Assembly (NCBI GenBank): GCA_020740485.1
Contig: DYMN01000003.1
Location: 58,904 to 122,903, forward strand
Length of the DNA: 64,000 nt
DNA from: Polaribacter sp.
GTDB lineage: Bacteria; Bacteroidota; Bacteroidia; Flavobacteriales; Flavobacteriaceae
Direction of reading: 5' to 3'
The translations under genes and the position numbers were made by a program. The notes under the pieces are model-generated. The model did no database searches, was not told the DNA's origin, and saw nothing but the letters and a program-made list of their open reading frames with translations. This document shows, piece by piece, positions 9,876 to 18,109 of the stretch (positions within the stretch are counted from its first letter, which is position 1; every line of letters begins with the position of its first letter).

Positions 9876-10116
9876 GATGCAGAATTTTTAATTTTTAACT
9901 TTGGCTAAAATACGCTTTAAATGCTAAAAAAAAGTTTAAGAAATGTTAAAGTTTTTAATGTGGACACAAAATACTCGAATATTCAAAATTAGCACCAATA
10001 TTTTAAGGGGGTTTCTAAAAATAGTTATTTCCTGATTTATAGAACTCACAAGTGTATTTCTTCTTGTGGTTTGATTAAGCACTTAGCAATGAAAGGGGTG
10101 GTACTTAGTTTGTTTA

Positions 10117-10476
10117 TCACAATCCCAATTCCAACCTTATCTTCTTGGTCAAACTATCCACAATTAAATTATAAGAATGTTCAGTGAGCTCTTGTAGCAT
10201 TTTTTCACTTATTTTTCCTAAGGGTGTAATTGTGTTCCAATGTATTTTACTCATATGGTAGCCCGGCTTGATATTATCAGGATATTCTTCTCTCAGTTCT
10301 ATAGCTTTCTCAGGGTCACATTTCAGATTTACGCTAAAATCCGGAGCGTCCAACGAAACCAATGCAAACATTTTGCCGCCTACTTTAAAAACTAAAGTAT
10401 ATTCATCAAAAGGAAATGATTCGGTAACTGCTTTTTTTGATAAGCAATAGGTGCGAAAAGATTCTACGTCGAGCAT
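10117..10476 (-). CDS. MmcQ/YjbR family protein
   Basis: A 119-residue protein of the YjbR fold (PF04237). It begins MLDVESFRTYCLSKKAVTES, then has the FPFDEYTLVFKVGGKMFAL core, the SVNLKCDP strand and the family-typical GYHMSKIHWNTI segment. Members have a CyaY-like, double-wing DNA-binding-like fold, but no biochemical function is established for most. Single gene, transcribed away from the MORN gene. Confidence 0.88.
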   Translation of the reverse strand: MLDVESFRTYCLSKKAVTESFPFDEYTLVFKVGGKMFALVSLDAPDFSVNLKCDPEKAIELREEYPDNIKPGYHMSKIHWNTITPLGKISEKMLQELTEHSYNLIVDSLTKKIRLELGL

Positions 10477-10633
10477 GGCGAATTAGGATTTAAAAAAAAT
10501 AGTATTGGCAAATATACCGTAAAAAGAGTACCTATTAAAATACGTATTTCATCTTAATAAATATTTGTTAGATTTGTCGTTGTTTTACAATTTTAATAAA
10601 AACTTTTCACTAACTAAAAAAAACATTTTTAAA

Positions 10634-12244
10634 ATGAGACCAATTTTTCTATTTTCTTTCTTTTTTTTAATTCTTTTTTCACTGAGCGCACAAAATCATG
10701 ACAGTGACACTAAAGCCCAATATTATGGTTTGTCAGATGATGTAGTAAAATTGGAAGAAATAACCTATTCCTTCAACGAACCCGATTCTGTGGCTGAAAA
10801 AAATCAATACCAAGTTTTAGAATTATCAAATGGCAACGTAATAAAAGATAGAACAGAGTATTACGGAATAGAACCCAGTGTGATAGAAACAATTAACTTT
10901 TATTCTCCCCAGGGTCAGTTAATTAAAAAAGAAATAAAGGACCAGACATACAACACCGCAGCGACTTATACTTACGTTTATGATCAAAACAAATTATTAT
11001 CCGGCATAGCGCAAACGGATTATGATACTATTAATAGCATTTGTAAATATGACTCCAAAGGCAGATTGATCAAAAAAGAAGAAAAATATTTAGATGGAAA
11101 AGAGTCAAATTATACCGATTACATAGAGTATGGTGCAGATAACGATACTTATACTGAGAAATATTATTTTTATGGTGATGAAGGTTTTTCGTTGATGTCA
11201 ACGTCAAAATATGAAAAAGGCTTGATGATGTCTTATGAAACATCAGGTGATCTTTTGGGAGAAAATAAATATGAATATAGTTATGACTCATATGGTAACA
11301 AAACATCAACACTCCTAAATGGACAACATTCAGTTATTGAATATGTCTATGTGGACAATAATTACACTAAACAATATATTACTGATATATTTAACGATTA
11401 TAAAACCGAAGAATTTGTTTTCAGGAAAATCACTTTTAAGAATGGGAAAACCATAGGTTCAATCGAGCCTGATATGAATTTTATTTATCAATACAATGTG
11501 GTAGATGAAGAATATGATGAAGGATATGACGAAGGGTTTAGTGATCAGAATTTAGCAGAATTACTTAACGGAAAATGTGTTTCAGGCGATTGCCAAAACG
11601 GATATGGCTCTGAATCTTACGAAGCCGGTCAGACTTATGAAGGTTTTTTTAATGACGGCAAACGTAATGGTCCAGGAGTTTTGGATTATGGTGACGGTAG
11701 TACTTTCAATGGATTATGGGAAAATGGATCAAAAAACGGTTTAGGAATGTATAACAACGGCGATGGGAATTACTTTTTGGGCAACCATAAAGATGATTTA
11801 CGAGATGGTTATGGTTTTGAACAAAATGTTTTAGACAGTGGTGAATATGAGTTTGTGCCAAGTATATGGGAAGATGGAAATCTGTTGGAAGATACAGCCT
11901 TTATCTCAACCGGAAATGAAACGGGGTGCATTAACAACGATTGTCAGAACGGATTTGGACGCTATGTATATGATAATGGAGATGTGTATTTAGGATACTA
12001 TAAAGATGGTAAATTTGACAAATTTGGCGTTTATGTCTATAATATAGGCGACACTTATATTGGGGGTTATAAAAATGATCAAAAATCAGGTTTTGGCATG
12101 TATGTTTGGCCAGACAAAACCGTTTTTATCGGGAACTATGAAAATGACAACTATAATGGTTTAGGGGCTTATTTTGCAATAGAAGACAAAGATAATTTGA
12201 TAGGAGAATTCAAAGATGGCAATTTGTCTAAATCGATGGAATAA
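10634..12244 (+). CDS. Secreted MORN-repeat protein
   Basis: The ATG at 10634 is chosen because it directly precedes a good signal peptide (MRPIFLFSFFFLILFSLSAQ). An upstream in-frame start at 10565 would bury that peptide. The mature N-terminal half contains YD-like strands (YSPQGQLIKKE, YDSKGRLIKKE). From about residue 315 there are at least seven MORN repeats of the form YxGxxxNGxxxGxGxxxxxxG. They form two blocks, each introduced by a paired motif ending DCQNGYG or DCQNGFG. MORN repeats form elongated beta-hairpin arrays. In Bacteroidota such exported proteins are common, with no fixed role known. A -7-like TAGATTTG lies at 10569-10576, without a clear -33 element. Confidence 0.85.
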   Translation: MRPIFLFSFFFLILFSLSAQNHDSDTKAQYYGLSDDVVKLEEITYSFNEPDSVAEKNQYQVLELSNGNVIKDRTEYYGIEPSVIETINFYSPQGQLIKKEIKDQTYNTAATYTYVYDQNKLLSGIAQTDYDTINSICKYDSKGRLIKKEEKYLDGKESNYTDYIEYGADNDTYTEKYYFYGDEGFSLMSTSKYEKGLMMSYETSGDLLGENKYEYSYDSYGNKTSTLLNGQHSVIEYVYVDNNYTKQYITDIFNDYKTEEFVFRKITFKNGKTIGSIEPDMNFIYQYNVVDEEYDEGYDEGFSDQNLAELLNGKCVSGDCQNGYGSESYEAGQTYEGFFNDGKRNGPGVLDYGDGSTFNGLWENGSKNGLGMYNNGDGNYFLGNHKDDLRDGYGFEQNVLDSGEYEFVPSIWEDGNLLEDTAFISTGNETGCINNDCQNGFGRYVYDNGDVYLGYYKDGKFDKFGVYVYNIGDTYIGGYKNDQKSGFGMYVWPDKTVFIGNYENDNYNGLGAYFAIEDKDNLIGEFKDGNLSKSME

Positions 12245-12259
12245 CCACTCTATTTCGCA

Positions 12260-12425
12260 ATGTTCAAAAGCGTTGTAATTTTTCTCATATTAATCTTGAC
12301 TGTCAATGGTTTTTCGCAAACCATTGACAGTTTGTTGCGTTTATCAAAAGAAGCTAAATGATTCCGTTAAGGCAGAGGCAAAGTATAACCTTACTTTTCA
12401 GTATATTGATAATGTGAAAAGTTAA
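12260..12425 (+). pseudogene. Frameshifted N-terminal remnant, probably of a TPR-type sensor protein
   Basis: An ATG at 12260 opens a signal peptide ending NGFSQTIDSLLRLSKEAK and stops at 12359-12361. A one-base shift continues the sequence as NDSVKAEAKYNLTFQYID up to TAA at 12423. The combined reading closely follows the start of flavobacterial TPR-containing histidine kinases (signal peptide, then IDSL...AKNDSVKA...Y.L.FQYI). The remainder of the gene is absent. I infer a decayed gene start. The short length means the family assignment is tentative. Confidence 0.55.
12299..12331 (+). terminator. Strong 14-bp hairpin downstream of the MORN gene
   Basis: Arms 12299-12312 and 12318-12331 are perfect reverse complements (ACTGTCAATGGTTT) around a TTCGC loop. 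It is 55 nt after the MORN stop and lies inside the remnant reading frame. The T-tract after it is weak, so it may be an RNA 3'-end stabiliser as much as a terminator. Confidence 0.45.
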
Positions 12426-12443
12426 AGAGCTTGTTTTAATGAT

Positions 12444-13052
12444 TTAAAAATCAACTGAAAATCGGGTGCCGATACTCATTAATTCTGTAGCATAATAATT
12501 TACCGATGCATGAGACGGCGCTTTCATGTTTTGGAAAAAAATATGTCGGTACGCTCCTACAAGTTCTATGTAAAAATCTTTTTGAGCATTATATCGAATA
12601 GCACTCTCTATCCCGATGGCTACACCATCTGTGGTGAAATTTTTTTGATTTCCCTCGGTATTGCGTAAACTGTATTTAAAAATCGCACTACCTATATTAA
12701 GTTGAGGAATAAAACTCCATTTTTGATCAATTGGAACTATTTTTTTCCCCTTTATTCCTAAACCGGTTAATGTAGCATTGTTAATGTCGCCTATGTATTC
12801 CGTTGACTTAATACTATTCCAATTTCTAAAATAACTAAATCCTACCCAATATCCTTTATTTAAGTTGTAAAGCATATCTATTTCGTAATTCAGTTGGGGT
12901 TGCAATGATTTGTTAATAAAATTAGCTCCGGAATAGAAATCCTTTTTTAGGCTGATTCCAAGTTCTAATTTATTTTCTGTAATGGAATCTTTCAGTTGAG
13001 AAAATCCGCTAAGGGAAATTAATAAGAATAAAAAATTGAAAATCTTTATCAT
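12444..13052 (-). CDS. Putative outer-membrane beta-barrel protein
   Basis: A 202-residue protein with a cleavable signal peptide (about 1-18, ending LSGFSQ). Alternating polar/aromatic strands continue to the C-terminus, which ends in the barrel-like ELMSIGTRFSVDF (terminal Phe). No named family was recognised. It starts 3 nt after the stop of the small lipoprotein gene upstream, so the two form an operon and may act together in the envelope. Confidence 0.7.
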   Translation of the reverse strand: MIKIFNFLFLLISLSGFSQLKDSITENKLELGISLKKDFYSGANFINKSLQPQLNYEIDMLYNLNKGYWVGFSYFRNWNSIKSTEYIGDINNATLTGLGIKGKKIVPIDQKWSFIPQLNIGSAIFKYSLRNTEGNQKNFTTDGVAIGIESAIRYNAQKDFYIELVGAYRHIFFQNMKAPSHASVNYYATELMSIGTRFSVDF

Positions 13053-13055
13053 ATT

Positions 13056-13466
13056 TTAATTTTCTTTTTTAATTTTTAAGTTACCCAAATCAATGTAGTT
13101 TTCCGGATAATTTTCATCATCTAATTCAATTTCAGTGTGGTAACCATAAACATGTCCATCGGATGAAATACTGTCGTATTTGTAAAACTCAGGCTCAAAA
13201 TCAAGATAGGTATGATGACTTGAACCCGGATAATAGATTTTAAAATATCCGTTTTCATTTGTGTAACCATTATTTAAAATGATTCTTTCATAGGGGTCAA
13301 ATAAAGCGCCTTTTGATGTAATTACTTGTAAATGATGATTTTTAATAGGTTGGTTTGTCGTATCAAGTAATTTCCCTTGAACAGTATAAAAACGATTGCC
13401 ATCTAACTGTATTTCACAAGAAATAGCAATGAATACAACCAATAACAGTAATAAAATAATTTTCAT
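13056..13466 (-). CDS. Small lipoprotein with transthyretin-like/CarboxypepD-regulatory domain
   Basis: A 136-residue protein with a lipobox (VVFIAISC, Cys17). A single beta-sandwich follows, with VQGKLLDTTNQPIKN...TNENGYFKI, the pattern of carboxypeptidase-regulatory/transthyretin-like domains. It is probably outer-membrane anchored. It is the first gene of a two-gene operon with the barrel protein ending at 12444. Function unknown. Confidence 0.72.
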   Translation of the reverse strand: MKIILLLLLVVFIAISCEIQLDGNRFYTVQGKLLDTTNQPIKNHHLQVITSKGALFDPYERIILNNGYTNENGYFKIYYPGSSHHTYLDFEPEFYKYDSISSDGHVYGYHTEIELDDENYPENYIDLGNLKIKKEN

Positions 13467-13754
13467 AAATTGTTATTTTAGGTGAAACGAGCTTGTTTAT
13501 CTCTATAGGAGAGATGAGACGACACGCAAGGTAATAATTAAGTTCTTGTAGTTATCGGAATCCGTGTTAACATTAAATTAAATATAAATTCTCAAGTAAG
13601 AGTACTATTTTTAAACCATTAAAAATAAAAAAACCCTACTTTAATCACTTAACAATTTGAACATTTTCAATTGAACATAAATACAGTCATTCAAAAAATA
13701 TTTTTTTAAATAGAGTGACATGGCTTTTAGAGTTTTGTAAATCAATTTTTTTGA

Positions 13755-13826
13755 GCCACCAAGCAGATTCGAACTGCTGACCTACGCGTTACGAATGCGT
13801 TGCTCTACCGACTGAGCTATGGTGGC
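13755..13826 (-). tRNA. tRNA-Thr (anticodon CGT)
   Basis: The minus strand folds as a standard 72-nt cloverleaf. It has a perfect 7-bp acceptor stem (GCCACCA/TGGTGGC), a D-arm with AGCTCAGTCGGTAGAGC, an anticodon loop TTCGTAA giving CGT (decodes ACG) and a 5-bp T stem closing TTCGAAT. CCA is not encoded. Confidence 0.97.
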
Positions 13827-13917
13827 AAAAATTTGTTTAATGTTTAAAGTTCAAAGTTTCAATCTTGTTGACATTTATCATATTTGTACAAGCGAACTTT
13901 CAACACAGATTACTCAA

Positions 13918-14712
13918 CTATTTCCTGTATTTATCAATTGCCTCTTTTATCTTTTCAATTCTATTCTCGGGATCGGGATGGGTACTTTGAAATTCAGGAA
14001 CTCTTTGTCCGCCACCGGCAGCTTTGAGTATTTCCATCACGCCTATCATTTCTTCAGGATTGTAACCGGCATCTATCATAAACCTCACTCCTAAATCATC
14101 ACTTTCCAACTCGTCTTCACGTCCGTATTTCATATTGACCATATTGCCTATCATGGCTGCTGTTTGAGCAGCACCTTGGCTTCCGTCAGAGCCCACTAAA
14201 ACACCGTTGATGATACCACCGGTCAATTGCTCCTTGGATATTCTTTCAGCGGAATGTCGGCCAATGACATGTCCCATCTCATGACCTAATACACCCGCCA
14301 ATTGGTCTTCGCTTTGCAACTGACTTAGCAAACCGTAGGTGATAAAAATTTGTCCACCGGGTAAAGCAAATGCATTAATTGTATTCGGGTCTCTCAACAA
14401 GTGAAAGTCGTATTGATAGGGTGTTTCGCGTGCTACACTGTATTGCACTAATTTTTGACCTACTTTATCTACTAAATCTTGCAACTGTTGATCAGGATAT
14501 AAACCTCCAAATTCTTGTGCCATTCCCGGTGCGCTTTCCAATCCTAATGCTATTTCTTGTTGTGCATCCATCGCAATACTTTGTTTTCGTCCGGTCCATT
14601 CGTTGGTTTCTTTTCGAGACCAATATTGAATCAATGAAAAAATAATGATGCCGGCACCAATGATTAATTTGATAGGTACACCGGATCGACGTGTAGAATT
14701 GAAAATCGCCAT
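13918..14712 (-). CDS. M48 family zinc metalloprotease
   Basis: A 264-residue protein with one N-terminal membrane segment (about 16-32) and a peptidase M48 domain facing the periplasm. The zinc motif HEMGH is at 144-148, followed by IGRHSAE. The third ligand is in the downstream ELESDDLGVRFM motif (about 201-212). It resembles E. coli LoiP/YcaL and BepA without TPRs, which degrade misassembled outer-membrane proteins. Single gene between the tRNA and the rhodanese. Confidence 0.93.
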   Translation of the reverse strand: MAIFNSTRRSGVPIKLIIGAGIIIFSLIQYWSRKETNEWTGRKQSIAMDAQQEIALGLESAPGMAQEFGGLYPDQQLQDLVDKVGQKLVQYSVARETPYQYDFHLLRDPNTINAFALPGGQIFITYGLLSQLQSEDQLAGVLGHEMGHVIGRHSAERISKEQLTGGIINGVLVGSDGSQGAAQTAAMIGNMVNMKYGREDELESDDLGVRFMIDAGYNPEEMIGVMEILKAAGGGQRVPEFQSTHPDPENRIEKIKEAIDKYRK

Positions 14713-14841
14713 TTTCTAAATTTTTAGGTATTTCAAAAGTATAAAAAAAAATTGATTTTTACCATATTGTAACTAACATTACATTTAGTTTGTGAAAATA
14801 GGTTTTTATTTGCATCACTACTAACTAAAATCGTTGACATT

Positions 14842-15165
14842 ATGTTTGAATATTCTCATTTCTTCCAGAGTGAGTATAAGAGTCTTGTGAAAGAATATCT
14901 TGATAACAATGCGGTGGTAATCGATGTTAGAACTGCTGAAGAATTTCAAGAAGAACACGCTCCGGATTCCATTTTGATAGCCATGAATGAAATACCTACT
15001 AAGGTAGATTTTATCAAAAAATTAGAAAAACCGATTATTATAGTCTGTCATTTAGGTCAACGTGCAGAAGTAGTAAAAAATTATTTGTTGAAATTTGATA
15101 TTGATGTTATCAACGGGGGACCCTGGCAAAATGTCTTGAAAGAGGAAAATTTAGATTTTGAATAA
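14842..15165 (+). CDS. Rhodanese-like single-domain protein
   Basis: A 107-residue cytoplasmic rhodanese domain with VIDVRTAEEFQEEHAPDS and the active loop CHLGQR, with catalytic Cys69 and Arg74. These match sulfurtransferases that carry a persulfide on the Cys. Substrate and partner are unknown. The single gene ends before a palindrome and the convergent yifB gene. Confidence 0.9.
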   Translation: MFEYSHFFQSEYKSLVKEYLDNNAVVIDVRTAEEFQEEHAPDSILIAMNEIPTKVDFIKKLEKPIIIVCHLGQRAEVVKNYLLKFDIDVINGGPWQNVLKEENLDFE

Positions 15166-15259
15166 AGCTTTTTGTATATATATTTAGTTAGTAGTAAAAA
15201 GGAAGTTGGTAGCAATACTGCTTCCTTTTTTTTTCTTTTCACTTTTGGTTGCTGAGCGA

Positions 15260-15277
15260 TCCCGATAGCTATCGGGA
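15260..15277. repeat. 18-bp perfect palindrome between convergent genes
   Basis: The sequence TCCCGATAGCTATCGGGA is a perfect palindrome in the gap between the rhodanese and yifB 3' ends. Similar CCCGATAGC palindromes recur in flavobacterial genomes as far as I remember. Here it may serve as a bidirectional terminator stem. Confidence 0.6.
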
Positions 15278-15287
15278 GAAGCGTTTA

Positions 15288-16823
15288 TTACCCCAACCAT
15301 CCGTCTCTATCTAAGCTTCTGTATTGTATAGCTTCTGAGATATGTGCCGGTGAAATCTCAGGAGCATTATCTAAATCCGCGATTGTTCTCGCTACTTTTA
15401 GAATTCTATCATAAGCTCTGGCGGATAAGTTGAGCCGCTCCATCGCCGTTTTCAAGAGTTGTAGCGATGTTTCGTCTAATTTACAATATTTACGAATGAG
15501 TTTACTTCCCATTTGTGCATTGTAGTGGATTTTGTCTTCACTAAACCTTTCGGTCTGATATCGTCGCGCTTTTATAACTCTCTCTCTTATTATGTTACTG
15601 CTTTCTCCTTTTCGCTCTTCGGCTAATTTTTCAAAGGGAACCGGTGTTACTTCTATGTGTATGTCAATTCTGTCTAATAATGGTCCTGATATTTTACTCA
15701 AATAGCGTTGCATTTCAGCAGGCGAGGAGGTCATCGGACTGTTCGGGTCGTTGAAATAGCCGCTTGGGCTCGGATTCATGCTCGCTACCAGCATAAATGA
15801 AGAAGGATAAGTTACGGTAAATTTAGCTCTGGAAATGGTTACTTCTCGGTCTTCCAAAGGCTGCCGCATCACTTCTAAAACCGTTCTTTTAAATTCAGGC
15901 AATTCATCCAAAAACAAAACTCCGTTGTGTGCCAAAGATATTTCTCCGGGTTGCGGGAAAGTGCCACCGCCTACCAATGCAACATCACTTATGGTGTGAT
16001 GCGGACTTCTAAAAGGACGTTGATACATTAGTCCGGTGTGTTCTTTGATTCTACCGACTACGGAATGAATTTTGGTGGTTTCCAACGCTTCATTGAGTGT
16101 CATTGGAGGTAAAATGCTGGGCAAACGTTTGGCTAACATAGTTTTTCCGCTTCCCGGAGGACCTATTAAAATGATATTGTGTCCACCTGCTGCGGCTATT
16201 TCCATACAACGTTTGATGGTTTCTTGTCCTTTTACTTCGGAAAAATCATGTTCGGGATGTTCTATGTTTTCATTGAATTCTTTTTCAATATCAATAGTGG
16301 TTTGTTGCAACGGAATTCCTTTGTTAAAGAAGTCAATCACTTCGGTTATATTTTGAACGCCATACACTTCCAATCCACTTACAATGGCAGCTTCTTTTAC
16401 ATTTTGCTCGGGAAGAATGAACCCTTTGAATCCTTCGGCAAGTGCTTTGATTGCAATAGGCAAGGCGCCTTTGATGGGTTGTAAATTTCCATCTAAAGAC
16501 AGTTCACCCATAATGATGTATTTTTCAACAGCATCAGCTTTAATTTGACCGGAAGCAACTAATATGCCAACGGCAATGGTTAAATCATAAGAGCTGCCTT
16601 CCTTGCGTAAATCGGCAGGCGACATATTGATGATGATTTTTTTACCGGGAATTTTAAATCTATTATTTTCTAATGCAGCAATAATGCGGAAATTACTTTC
16701 CTGTATGGCTTTGTCCGGTAAACCTACCAAGTGATAGCCTATACCGTTTTCCACATTTACTTCTACCGTTATCGTTTGAGCTTCTACGCCAAAAACAGCA
16801 CTTCCATAGACTTTTGTGAGCAT
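15288..16823 (-). CDS. YifB/ComM family AAA+ ATPase (Mg-chelatase-like)
   Basis: A 511-residue protein. It has an N-terminal ChlI-like Lon-protease-fold domain (about 1-165), an AAA+ module with Walker A GPPGSGKT at 221-228 and Walker B VLFLDELPEF, and a C-terminal Mg_chelatase_C domain with NLSARAYDRILKVARTIADL. The family includes ComM, a hexameric helicase that promotes branch migration during natural transformation. Full length, monocistronic. Confidence 0.94.
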   Translation of the reverse strand: MLTKVYGSAVFGVEAQTITVEVNVENGIGYHLVGLPDKAIQESNFRIIAALENNRFKIPGKKIIINMSPADLRKEGSSYDLTIAVGILVASGQIKADAVEKYIIMGELSLDGNLQPIKGALPIAIKALAEGFKGFILPEQNVKEAAIVSGLEVYGVQNITEVIDFFNKGIPLQQTTIDIEKEFNENIEHPEHDFSEVKGQETIKRCMEIAAAGGHNIILIGPPGSGKTMLAKRLPSILPPMTLNEALETTKIHSVVGRIKEHTGLMYQRPFRSPHHTISDVALVGGGTFPQPGEISLAHNGVLFLDELPEFKRTVLEVMRQPLEDREVTISRAKFTVTYPSSFMLVASMNPSPSGYFNDPNSPMTSSPAEMQRYLSKISGPLLDRIDIHIEVTPVPFEKLAEERKGESSNIIRERVIKARRYQTERFSEDKIHYNAQMGSKLIRKYCKLDETSLQLLKTAMERLNLSARAYDRILKVARTIADLDNAPEISPAHISEAIQYRSLDRDGWLG

Positions 16824-17038
16824 AGTAATTAAAATTTAAAGGGTTAAAAGTAATAAAAAAATTAAAACTATTTTGTTTTGAAAGGTATCTTTCATTTACG
16901 GATTAGTTTTTGTAAATTTGTAGGTAGGTTTTAAGAATTAGCTGATGCTATTCTAAATGAACCTAAAATAGGATCAGAAAAAAAACTAATTTTCAGTAAC
17001 CACCAGTAAATAATTTAAACCCAAATAATTTTTTTATT

Positions 17039-17944
17039 ATGATTGCAAGCATTATTATCGGAATTATTTTAATCGGAATCGGAATTTTCTTCCAAAAGTC
17101 GTCATTCCAATTTGGTAAATATGGTAATTATGTCAAATATGCCGGAATTTTTATTATTGTCTTAGGCTTATTATCATCTATATTTGTTCAAATCAACCCG
17201 GGAAAAGTAGGTGTAAAATCCCTATTTGGAAAAGTGCAAAAAGGTGTATTGCACAGTGGTTTACACATGATCAATCCACTATTAGACGTAACCATTTTTG
17301 ATGTTCAAACGCACAATTACACCATGTCTGCCGTACACGATGAAGGGGATAAAGGAGGTGATGATGCTATCAGAGTTTTATCTAATGACGGATTGGAAGT
17401 GGTAATCGACCTTACCGTTTTATATAAAATCATTCCGGAAGAAGCACCGGTTATTTATCAAAATATTGGTGAAAATTACAATGACAAAATCGTGCGTCCT
17501 GTTACGCGTACTCGCATTCGAGACAATGCCGTTTTTTATGATGCCGTTTCGCTGTATTCTACCAAAAGGGAAGAATTTCAACAACGAATTTTCAAAACTA
17601 TAGAAGTTGATTTTAAAAATCGAGGATTGGTTTTAGAACAGTTATTGATTAGAAATATCAATTTACCCGCATCGGTTAAGGCGACTATTGAAAGTAAAAT
17701 TAATGCCGAGCAAGATGCGCAAAAAATGGTGTTTGTGCTTCAAAAAGAAAAACAGGAAGCCGAACGAAAAAGAGTGGAAGCCCAAGGTATAGCCGATTAT
17801 CAACGAATTATTACCAGTACATTGACTGATAAGCAATTACAATATGAAATGATCAAAGCTCAAAAAGAAATTGCCACTTCATCTAATTCTAAGGTGATTA
17901 TTATGAATGGAAAAAATACACCTTTGATTCTTTCCGATAAATAG
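17039..17944 (+). CDS. SPFH/prohibitin-family membrane protein
   Basis: A 301-residue protein with an N-terminal hydrophobic pair (about 1-18 and 34-52). An SPFH (band 7) domain follows with VGVKSLFGKVQKGVLHSGLH and later LVLEQLLIRNINLP. A charged coiled coil (about 210-255, KQEAERKRVEAQG) comes next. It forms membrane scaffolds in homologues (prohibitin/stomatin), probably with the domain outside the cytoplasm. No NfeD partner is adjacent. A -7-like TAAATTTG at 16913-16920 has no clear -33. Confidence 0.9.
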   Translation: MIASIIIGIILIGIGIFFQKSSFQFGKYGNYVKYAGIFIIVLGLLSSIFVQINPGKVGVKSLFGKVQKGVLHSGLHMINPLLDVTIFDVQTHNYTMSAVHDEGDKGGDDAIRVLSNDGLEVVIDLTVLYKIIPEEAPVIYQNIGENYNDKIVRPVTRTRIRDNAVFYDAVSLYSTKREEFQQRIFKTIEVDFKNRGLVLEQLLIRNINLPASVKATIESKINAEQDAQKMVFVLQKEKQEAERKRVEAQGIADYQRIITSTLTDKQLQYEMIKAQKEIATSSNSKVIIMNGKNTPLILSDK

Positions 17945-17967
17945 TTTTAACAACTAAAATCTGAATA

Positions 17968-18029
17968 CCGTCAATAAAATGACGGAAATCATATAAATAC
18001 CGTCAGTAAAATGACGGTATTTGTTTTTT
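17968..18029 (+). terminator. Tandem hairpins terminating the SPFH gene
   Basis: Two related hairpins. The first is CCGTCA/TGACGG (17968-17973 with 17980-17985). The second, stronger copy is an 11-bp perfect stem (17995-18005 with 18012-18022) followed by G and six T. The second is a convincing rho-independent terminator. The first looks like a partial duplicate. Confidence 0.82.
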
Positions 18030-18063
18030 ATGCTAAATGATTAAGTTTAAAAAATTATCTAGT

Positions 18064-18100
18064 AAATTCATCCAATGACTTTAAGTCATCGGATGAATTT
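18064..18100 (-). terminator. Terminator hairpin of the DUF4139 gene
   Basis: The stem AAATTCATCC/GGATGAATTT (18064-18073 with 18091-18100) extends inward through ATGAC/GTCAT with one A-C mismatch. On the minus strand it is followed after a short gap by a run of T. It lies just beyond the stop of the gene ending at 18110. Confidence 0.75.
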
Positions 18101-18109
18101 CGGAAGCTT

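Noticed and set aside
10047..10070. Terminator for the YjbR gene at the CACAAG...CTTGTG pair
   Set aside because: Short stem and no T-run on the minus strand, so too weak to call.
13474..13700. Gene in the gap upstream of the tRNA
   Set aside because: No frame with a start, signal peptide or domain pattern. Only a short ATCTCT/AGAGAT hairpin and AT-rich DNA.
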